A DNA stretch of 64,000 nucleotides from the NCBI GenBank assembly GCA_006386115.1, contig VFIW01000001.1, forward strand, positions 248,001 through 312,000. The letters are read 5' to 3'. The stretch is from Globisporangium splendens. Its lineage: Eukaryota; Oomycota; Peronosporomycetes; Pythiales; Pythiaceae. Below, piece by piece: positions 56,867-64,000 of the stretch (positions are counted from its first letter, which is position 1; each line of letters begins with the position of its first letter). The notes under the pieces were generated by a model. That model was given only the letters and a program-made list of their open reading frames with translations, was not told the DNA's origin and ran no database searches. The translations under genes and the position numbers were made by a program.

Positions 56867-57893
56867 CTCAGCACGGGAGCGTCTGTGCACGAAACCGATT
56901 GACGTGGTTGAACGCCGCTGTTTGAAGCGGCTGCTCAAGGTAGCGTTGATGGCGTGCAAGTACTACTCCAGCATGGTGCACACTTTGACCACGAGGACGA
57001 GAGCAAGAGAACTGCGCTGTTCGAAGCCGTCGAAGGTGGCCACATAGAAACAGTAGTGACACTCGTTGAAGGTGGTGCGTGCATCCAGAAGAACGACACA
57101 CCTGGTGGACTCCTCTGATCGCAGCTGCACAAACAGGTCACGTTATGTACTTGCAACTTTGATCAGCCACGACGGTTCGTTTGAGGATATGGACCTCGAG
57201 GGTCGAGCGCCCCTTGTTGTTGCTGCATCGACTGGTTGTCTGGACACGGTGAACACTCTCATCGGGATGGGTACTTCTGTTTCAGAGACAGACCACCACG
57301 GTCGGACGGCACTATTTGCACCAGTTGAACAAGGTCATGTAGATCTCGTTCGCCTATTGCTTTCTGACGGCAAACTTGTCGGCGCCAACAAGCACTTGGC
57401 GTGGCAAAAGATGCACGAAGCTGCGCTCGGTCTCGAGTACTTGCATGGCCAGAACGTCACGCACAACGACCTGAAGTGCGACAACGTGTTGATCGGCTTG
57501 GACGGTAAGGCAAAGCTGATCGACTTTGGCTTGAGCTGCTTGCTAAATGTGGCCGAGATTCAAGTGGATGTGAAGCAAATGGGTGCCCTGCACTGGAAGT
57601 CACCAGAGTACTTGGCAGGTGGACACCCGTCCTTCGCGTCGGATGTATACTCGTTCGCGATGTGCATCTTGGAGGTCGTAACAGACGATATTCCGTGGGA
57701 GAGAGTGTTTGTGAAATGTCAAGTGAAGAAGGAAAAAATCCCCACTCTTCCAGATTTCTTGAGCAACAAGCAGCGCAATCTGATTGAGCTGATGACGCGG
57801 AAGGATCCTCTGGAACGCGTGAAGATGTCGTTCGTCGCAGATGTGCTCTTTGAGATCGCCGAATATGAAGCCGAGTCACAGCCATTGCCATAA
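56867..57893 (+). pseudogene. Ankyrin-kinase relic: decayed repeats fused to a kinase C-lobe
   Basis: Decayed ankyrin repeats begin near 56867 (LLSTGASVHETD) and are interrupted by in-frame TGA codons near 56900-56910, a frame change near 57110 and another near 57160. An open stretch then runs from two further repeats (DLEGRAPLVVAASTGCLDTV; HHGRTALFAPVEQGHVDLV) directly into a kinase C-lobe: HNDLKCDN, DFG, HWKSPEYL, and on to the stop at 57893. The C-lobe is about 84% identical by eye to the kinase at 11111-12472 on the opposite strand, including the HND in place of HRD. The helical domain, glycine loop and catalytic Lys are missing. No ATG begins the intact part. It is a recent, broken copy of an ankyrin-kinase gene. 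Confidence 0.8.
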
Positions 57894-58318
57894 CGCATTC
57901 GTGAAGCCGGAGGATACACTGAGAGTGTTCTTCAATGGACACAATTACTCATGAGCTACTCTGTTCACGATGAAGGTGGCTAGAAACTCGTGGTTGGGCT
58001 GGACTAAAGCCCAAAACCGGTTTACACCTCACCTAGAGCAATGCAACCACATTCTTCCAAGCTTCCGTCTGGTTGGTGTTCTTTAGCGTCCAAGTCGGCA
58101 AGCAAATGGCACTCATGTGTACAGATTTGTCTTGTCTTTCATTGGTCTTATTATTGCCTTGGCGCAGATCGCTAGTTTTATCGTGCCGTCACCTACAAGG
58201 GGGTAAGTGAACTAAATAGCAGTGGAAGCACACACCACCACGCATATCTGGCAGCGAGTGCTGCTCTCCGTTGGATCTCGAAGGCATTTGCCTCAGTGGC
58301 GACACAGCCGCGCTCGTT
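57894..58318. other. Intergenic region, convergent
   Basis: 3' flanks of the ankyrin-kinase relic and the ceramide synthase gene. Nothing else recognised. Confidence 0.4.
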
Positions 58319-59647
58319 TTATTCGTGCTTGGCTTTCTCGTCGAGCGCGATATGTTCTGCAGTTTTGCTGTCCTTGTCTTGGATATGCTGTTGAATGTCT
58401 TCCTTCACGCCCTTGGTGATCAAGTTGTAGCCCATGACGAGGAAGAGCCCGTACCAGTAAATGTGCAACCCCAAGAGCATCGTGAGCATGAAGTTCACCG
58501 GGTGCAGCATCAGCAATGGGATGTCCGGCGTCAGCTTGGGCAGAACGAACACGGCGTTGTAGATGAGCTCGGTTGGGAACACGTACAGACGCGTGTACGC
58601 CCACGACACCAGCAACACCACGTACATCACGACCGTGAGCGGAGTCGAGCCAGTATCAACGATGGTCTTGATGGCGTCTGCGTTCATGCATTGCAGCGAC
58701 GCACAAAAGGCGTTGGTTAGTTTCCACGCATCAATAGATACTACAAAAGCGCGCATGCAGCTGCAGACTTACATCCCGTAACGTCGCCAATATCGTGGAC
58801 GAACGCTACAGTCGCACCCGACGGAGTGTAATTCGCGATGAACGCGCAGCCGATGAGGATGATCGTCGTGACGTGGTGCACGAGCATCTCGATGAAATCG
58901 TTGCGGATCGGCGAGAGCGCCACCATGTACACGAGGCTGTGGAAGTGGTAGCCCAGCTGCACGAGGAAGTACGTCTTCAGACCGGCGCTCGGCGCTTCGT
59001 TGAACAGGTAGTACGCCTTGGTCATGTCGCCGCTGCCGCCGAGCGATTTTGGGAACCACTCCTCGTGGCCCATCGTGTAGTAGCCGGCGTACGTGATCCC
59101 GACAAAGTAGCTATTGGTGGTGGTGGCAGTGGTGGGAAAATGAAGAGACACAAGACACTTCAGTACTCATCAAACCCACGCCGCCTCCGTCGTGCTCCTT
59201 CCTTCCCCGCACAACAAACGAGCGAGCAGCCATCATACAACAAGCACGCATCCACCACATGCCTGCAAACGACACAGACAAGCAAGAGCAGTGCGCGCGC
59301 GTGCAAGAGTTTGACGGCGATCCTTACATGAATTTGAAGAGCACAGTCGTGAAGCGCTCGACGCGGTCTTCGTTCGTGCGCTTCTTGGGCTCGAGCAGCA
59401 TGCGACCAAGCGGCTTGAGTGCGCGCGTGAGCACGTAGCGCACGGCGACGATCACGCCCGAGTACGCGATGGCCGTGAGGAAGTCGACGAACTGCGGCAT
59501 GTCGGCGTTGGTCGCGAACTCGGGGTGCGCCGCGCGCATCTGCGAGATGCCGTAGAACTCGACGAGCAGCAGCGGCACGAGCAGCAGCGTGAGCGCCACG
59601 AGCACGTTCTCCTTGGCGCTCAGCAGGATCTTCATCTCGGTCGCCAT
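58319..59647 (-). CDS. Ceramide synthase (LAG1/TLC domain)
   Basis: Exons on the minus strand: 59647-59328, 59110-58773 and 58677-58319, giving 338 residues. Splice sites are GTAAGG...TAG and GTAAGT...CAG; phases agree. The TLC domain spans ~105-310 with several transmembrane segments and the LAG1 motif: SPIRNDFIEMLVHHVTT, including His185-His186, then ANYTPSGATVAFVHDIGDV. These His and Asp residues are essential in known ceramide synthases, so the enzyme should be active in acylating sphingoid bases in the ER. There is no Hox-like domain. The C-terminus ends KAKHE, which fits a KxKxx ER-retrieval signal. The first intron (217 nt) is longer than most here. Confidence 0.92.
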
Positions 59648-60705
59648 CGTGACGGACGTGCGCGTGGGTGCAGAGCAGAGCGGAGCGAGGGCGAGCGGAG
59701 GAAGGAAGGCGAATGTGACGACAGAGCAGCTGGGATAGAGAGCGAGTGAGCCGCATTGGCAGGCAGCACGCAGAACGACGCGGCTGCTTGGCGTGCGGCG
59801 TTTACAGTCCTTCAACACAGTATAAATGATAGAATAGTATCTACTGAATATTTGAAATATGTATGAAATTACTGCGTAAATACATATAGAGAGACATATT
59901 GTAAATGATACTGTGACGGTAACGAAAGGGAAAGCTGTGACGAAACACTGTTTCATCCCATTGCGAAACGAACTGGAAGGGGTTGCGAAAAATCAGATGG
60001 TGGCCCTCATCCAGTTGTGGACCACGATGTGGGACACCACCGATCTTTTTCTCCAGATCGTGGTGAACATGCCAATGGACCTCTTGATGGACGAGTGCAG
60101 AGGTAAACCCCTGATATGTCCTCGGACAATAGCGCTCAGCCATTCAGACTCGCACCCAACAGGCTGCTTTGTAAACGCGATGCACTTGTCTATCCACTTC
60201 ATCAGTTTCAAGTCATGTTGATATTGCAGGACCTCACACGATGATCCACGTGACGTACCACCGAGCACGCCGTCTTGCTGAACGTGATAAGGAGAGGCAA
60301 ACTATCCTAGATTCTGCGCGTCCCATTCCTCTAATCGCGCGCTCTTGTAGCTTTGGTCATCCAGATGCCGTCTCGTGCACAATCCTCATTGCCATGCGCA
60401 GAGAGAGAGAAAGATAATTCAATTGATCTTTAAGAAGTTTGACTTTGCATTGGTCTGCGAGCAGGATGCATCCCTACGACCCAGCATTGTGTGTATTGTT
60501 GTATATTTCCATCATGCTCTTCTAACCGACGTTGTTGGTTCTCTTGTTCGGACACACTTCACTGTGGGCCACATAATATGACTTTTTCAGATGCATCCAT
60601 TCTATTAAAACCGAATGGGTGTTGGACTATTTGGGTGATTGGGTGGACTCGTGACAGCCAAAGAAGAACCATCATCATCAAGCGTCAATTGGCAACCAAG
60701 CACCG
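59648..60705. other. Divergent intergenic region (ceramide synthase / MnmG)
   Basis: About 1 kb with both promoters. Plus-strand frames at 59913-60221 and around 60240-60360 lack a convincing start or domain; they may be random or very old coding relics. AT-rich near 59815-59910. Confidence 0.4.
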
Positions 60706-63030
60706 ATGGCGACCATGCGCATGTGGACGCGCCGCAGCGTGGCTCTCCCTGTGGGGCTCCGTCCGCGCCTTGCGCGCGCTCTCAGTGTTTCGCAGACGCT
60801 GTCTCATGCTCGTTACAACGCCACCAGCCGCTACGACGTCGTCGTGGTCGGTGGTGGCCACGCAGGCTGCGAGGCCGCTGCAGCAGCAGCTCGAGCGGGT
60901 ACGATTTATGTTGTGCTTTGCATTATTATTATAACGCAATGAATGATGGTATCAAGAGCTCGTTCGCGTTGTGGTGCTTACGCGTATACCTCTGTGTATG
61001 TGTGTGTTGCGCGTTGTTGGTATCAGGCGCCAAGACGGCGCTTGTGACGCAAAAGCTCTCGACAGTCGGCGAAATGTCATGCAACGTACGTTAAGCATGC
61101 CATTATAACAGAGAACTGCATGTGGTTGTGACTACAGCGAATGGCTGACCTGCGTGATATGATCTGACTGTAGCCATCGATTGGCGGCGTCGGCAAAGGC
61201 ACGCTCGTGCGCGAAGTGGACGCGCTCGGCGGTCTCATGGGTCGTGTCGCGGATGCCGCGGGCATCCAGTTCCGGATGCTCAACTCGGCCAAGGGTCCCG
61301 CCGTGCGCGGTCCGCGCGCGCAGATGGATCGCGACATCTACCAGCAGACGATGCAGCAAACGCTTCGTGACGTGCCGAACCTGACGCTCGTGGAGGAAGG
61401 CGTGGACGACCTCGTGCTGTGCCCGCATGTGGGTAAGATCCAGGGGGTGGTGACGTCATCGGGCCGCACGATCGGCTGCTCCAAGGTCGTGATCACGACT
61501 GGCACGTTCCTGCGCGGCATGATCTACCAGGGCCGCGACATTCGCTTCCCGGCGGGTCGTCACATGCGCGACTGCAATGGTCTGGAACCGCCGTCCGTGG
61601 GGCTCGCCAAGACGCTCGAGCGATTTGAGTTTCCGCTCGGTCGCTTGAAGACTGGGACGCCGCCACGACTCGACGGCAGCACGATCAACTACGATGGTCT
61701 CGAGATCCAGCCGAGCGACGATCCGCCCAAGCCGTTCTCGTTCCTCCACGACTACCGCGACCCTGTGCCGCTGCACGACAAGCAAGTCGTGTGCCACGCG
61801 ACGTACACGAACGAAGAAAGTCACCGCATTGTACGGGAGAATCTGCACATGCTGCCCGAGTACATTGGTGGCGATGGTTTGGGCGTCGGTCCGCGATATT
61901 GCCCGTCGATCGACGCCAAGGTTGTTCGCTTCGCGGACCGCACGCGACACCAGATTTGGCTCGAGCCAGAAGGTCTGAACAACTCGATTGTGTATCCGAA
62001 CGGCATCAGTACGGCGCTCCCTGCAGATCTCCAGGTGCAGCTGCTGCGAAGCATCCAAGGACTCGAGAATGTCGACCTCGTTCGTCCCGGCTACGCTGTC
62101 GAGTACGACTACGTAGACCCGCGATCGCTGATGCCGACGCTGGAAACAAAAAAGATCTCGGGATTGTACCTCGCGGGCCAGATCAACGGCACGACCGGGT
62201 ACGAAGAAGCTGCGGCGCAGGGGATCGTCGCGGGCATCAACGCTGGTCTGGCGGCACTGGGGAAGCCGTCGTTCGTGCTTGACCGCGCTGATGCGTTCAT
62301 TGGCGTGTTGATCGACGACCTTGTCTCGCTTGGCACGAACGAGCCGTACCGCATGTTCACGTCGCGGTCCGAGTACCGCTTACTCCTGCGGCAGGACAAC
62401 GCCGATCTGCGTCTCACGCGACGTGCTTTCGAGCACGAAGCGGGCATTCCCGAAGAACGGATGGCGAAACTCGAGCGCAAAGAAACCGCGATGGCGTATG
62501 CGCGTGGCGCGCTCGAAGGATTTTCATGCAATCCACACCAGTGGAACAAGTATGGCGTCAAAGTCGGACTCGATGGCGTCAAGCGCACTGCGGCGCAGAT
62601 CCTCTCGTTTGCGTACGTGACGCCGCGGGACATTGAGACGATCTGGCACGAGACGCAATACGAGAGAGCCGACGCGCTGCGCGACGACGATATCAAGGAA
62701 CTGATCAAGATCGAGTGTCTGTACGCGACGCAGTTGCGGCTCCAAAAGCAGGAGATCGACGCGTTCCGCAAGAAGCAGCACGTCGAGATCCCGTCGTGGA
62801 TCGACTACGCGACGCTGCCGATGATCTCGAACGAGGAAAAGGAGAAGCTGAGCCAAGCCAAGCCTACGACGATCTACGCCGCGAGCCGCATCGCGGGCAT
62901 CCGATCCGCGACGCTCCTGCTGTTGTACCAGTACGCCATGCGCAAGCAGTACGACCCAAACTATGGCAAGAAGCAGCAGAATGCGAATGTGAATGCGGTC
63001 CAGGAAGCCGCAGCGTCCTCGCAGCAGTAG
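60706..63030 (+). CDS. MTO1: Mitochondrial tRNA uridine-5-carboxymethylaminomethyl modification enzyme
   Basis: Exons are 60706-60898, 61027-61085 and 61174-63030, giving 702 residues. Introns start GTACGA and GTACGT, end TCAG and GTAG, and phases agree. An Arg-rich, acid-poor N-terminus (~1-40) is a mitochondrial presequence. The FAD motif [21 protein letters not shown] follows, then [71 protein letters not shown] and [17 protein letters not shown], all signatures of MnmG/GidA. With MnmE (GTPBP3) it installs the xm5 group on wobble uridine of mitochondrial tRNAs. The active-site Cys region CNPSIGG is intact across the second splice. Length exceeds bacterial MnmG (~630) by the presequence and a Gln/Asn-rich tail. 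Confidence 0.95.
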
Positions 63031-63462
63031 AGACAGCGAATTTGTATCATCATTATTGCCAATCAATGTACCTTCCCAGACAATAAAAAGTGCTTGAGCC
63101 AGTCTCAGCTCGTGGTAGAATGCAGTTGATCCACACTCTTTTCTTCTTCGGAGCTCCTCGTTGCCAAAAAGATATCTTAGCGGAGAGGCACATGGCTACA
63201 CTTTTGGTGACCCTTCGAGTCTTCCGTGGCGACGAGTCCCACGTGCAAGAAAATAATAAAAAGAAAAGCTGTGAATATGGAAAGATCCAAGCTCAACAGC
63301 GACGCCTCGCTCGGTTCGGTGGTCACTGCTTCCGTCGCTCTTTCTCTCTCTCTCTCTTGATCTCATTTCGACATCTCCAGTGGATCTTTATCACCACTTC
63401 TCTCTTCTCCACGCACGATCGCTCAGCTCCCAGTTCCACCAACAGTTCACACCACCAGCAGC
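63031..63462. other. Intergenic region, tandem plus-strand genes
   Basis: 3' flank of the MTO1 gene (a possible polyadenylation signal aataaa at 63082-63087) and promoter of the next gene, with a CT run at 63341-63356. No gene seen. Confidence 0.4.
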
Positions 63463-64000
63463 ATGGGTCAAGGAGGCAGCAACCTCGTGGACTGCGTGTG
63501 CGACGGCGACATCCAGGGTCTCAAGAGCAAGCTCCAGCAGCGCAAGAAGGAGTACAACCGCCTGCAGTTCATTAAGAAAAACCGGACGCTCGCCAGCAAC
63601 AACCACCACCACCACCAGAGCAACAACAACGACGGGGACGAGGATGAAGACGAAGACGAGGACGGCTACGAGGAGGACGAAGCCCTCGCGGAGCTGGCGC
63701 GTGTGACTCAGCACGAGGTCGAAGACGCCATGCACGCCGTCGTCAGCATGGAGATCCACTCGGCACAGCAGTTCCAGCAGGCGCAGATCGCGCTCGAGTT
63801 GCTCTTCCAGGCGCAACCGAGCGCCTGGTCGAGCACAGTGAGCAACCCGGGCATCCAGTGGACTGCCGCACATCGCGCATGTGTCATGGGCAACCTCTCG
63901 TTCCTCACGTTTGTGTTTCAGCGGTTTGATGCGTTCGACATGCAATCGCGCGACGCGTATGGGCTCTTCCCCATCGATCTGGTGCCCCCAGAGCTGCTGC
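63463..64000 (+). CDS. Ankyrin-type protein with myristoylation-like N-terminus (3' end outside window)
   Basis: The frame starts at the ATG at 63463 and is open to the end of the window (179 codons). It begins MGQGGSN, with Gly2 and Ser6, which fits an N-myristoylation signal. An N-terminal segment with a helical repeat (CVCDGDIQGLKSKLQQRKKE) is followed by an Asn/His-rich and then a strongly acidic block (~50-70), a helical stretch rich in Gln, and an ankyrin-like repeat (IQWTAAHRACVMGNLSFLTFVFQRF) followed by the start of another (RDAYGLFPIDLV). Membrane-tethered scaffold is a guess from the N-terminus. The remaining domains lie beyond 64000. Confidence 0.75.
   Translation, partial: MGQGGSNLVDCVCDGDIQGLKSKLQQRKKEYNRLQFIKKNRTLASNNHHHHQSNNNDGDEDEDEDEDGYEEDEALAELARVTQHEVEDAMHAVVSMEIHSAQQFQQAQIALELLFQAQPSAWSSTVSNPGIQWTAAHRACVMGNLSFLTFVFQRFDAFDMQSRDAYGLFPIDLVPPELL

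Noticed and set aside
59913..60221. 102-codon plus-strand frame between ceramide synthase and MTO1
   Set aside because: Starts only with GTG, no domain, and lies in a region expected to be promoter.
1..64000. Search by eye for tRNA, rRNA, CRISPR arrays and complete transposons
   Set aside because: No tRNA-like box pairs, rRNA stretches, regular spaced repeats or transposase/reverse-transcriptase motifs were seen; a tRNAscan or RepeatMasker run would be decisive.

Overview
This window looks like nuclear DNA of an oomycete, probably a Pythium/Globisporangium-type or related Peronosporomycete. Genes are closely packed on both strands. Introns are short (about 65-130 nt) with GTACGT-like 5' splice sites, CTAAC branch points and TAG/CAG 3' ends. 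The gene content also fits: secreted CBM1 cellulose-binding modules, a VWD-domain secreted protein, ankyrin-linked TKL kinases, a basic Cys/His-motif protein of a type I associate with oomycetes, and CAMSAP and CCDC93 homologues. The organism is inferred from these features, not from a search. I saw no tRNA, rRNA, CRISPR or intact transposon.

Layout. 1-5.2 kb: the 3' part of a large nuclear-type gene and a secreted VWD protein. 5.4-10.6 kb: a divergent pair of ankyrin-type paralogues, one a clear pseudogene and one with a homopolymer frameshift. 11.1-16.3 kb: the most striking locus, an ankyrin-repeat gene on the minus strand which, with one well-supported 72-nt intron, encodes about 22 ankyrin repeats, a pseudokinase and then an apparently active TKL kinase, a JAK-like order. 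17.1-18.3 kb: a seven-helix membrane protein. 18.3-24.6 kb: gene-poor, with degenerate repeats and microsatellites. 24.6-36.3 kb: a Cys/His-motif disordered protein, CAMSAP/Patronin (split by an in-frame TAG), CCDC93, a four-exon unknown and a three-exon disordered protein. 36.4-44.4 kb: alkylglycerone-phosphate synthase, an alpha/beta hydrolase, glycerol-3-phosphate dehydrogenase, an EGLN/PHD-like 2OG oxygenase and a triple-CBM1 secreted protein. 46.5-54 kb: a secreted S33 peptidase, a mitochondrial-type unknown, a Rab22-like GTPase and a Tubby-domain protein. 54.2-57.9 kb: a truncated membrane protein followed by a broken ankyrin-kinase relic closely similar to the 11 kb kinase. 58.3-64 kb: ceramide synthase, mitochondrial MnmG/MTO1 and the 5' part of an ankyrin protein with a myristoylation-type N-terminus.

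Together the window holds core cell biology (endosomal CCC complex and Rab22, microtubule minus ends, ether lipid and ceramide synthesis, tRNA wobble modification), secreted proteins likely to act on the wall or substrate, and an expanding and decaying ankyrin/TKL kinase family. Several genes carry one single-base disruption. Some may be assembly errors, so these are listed one by one.
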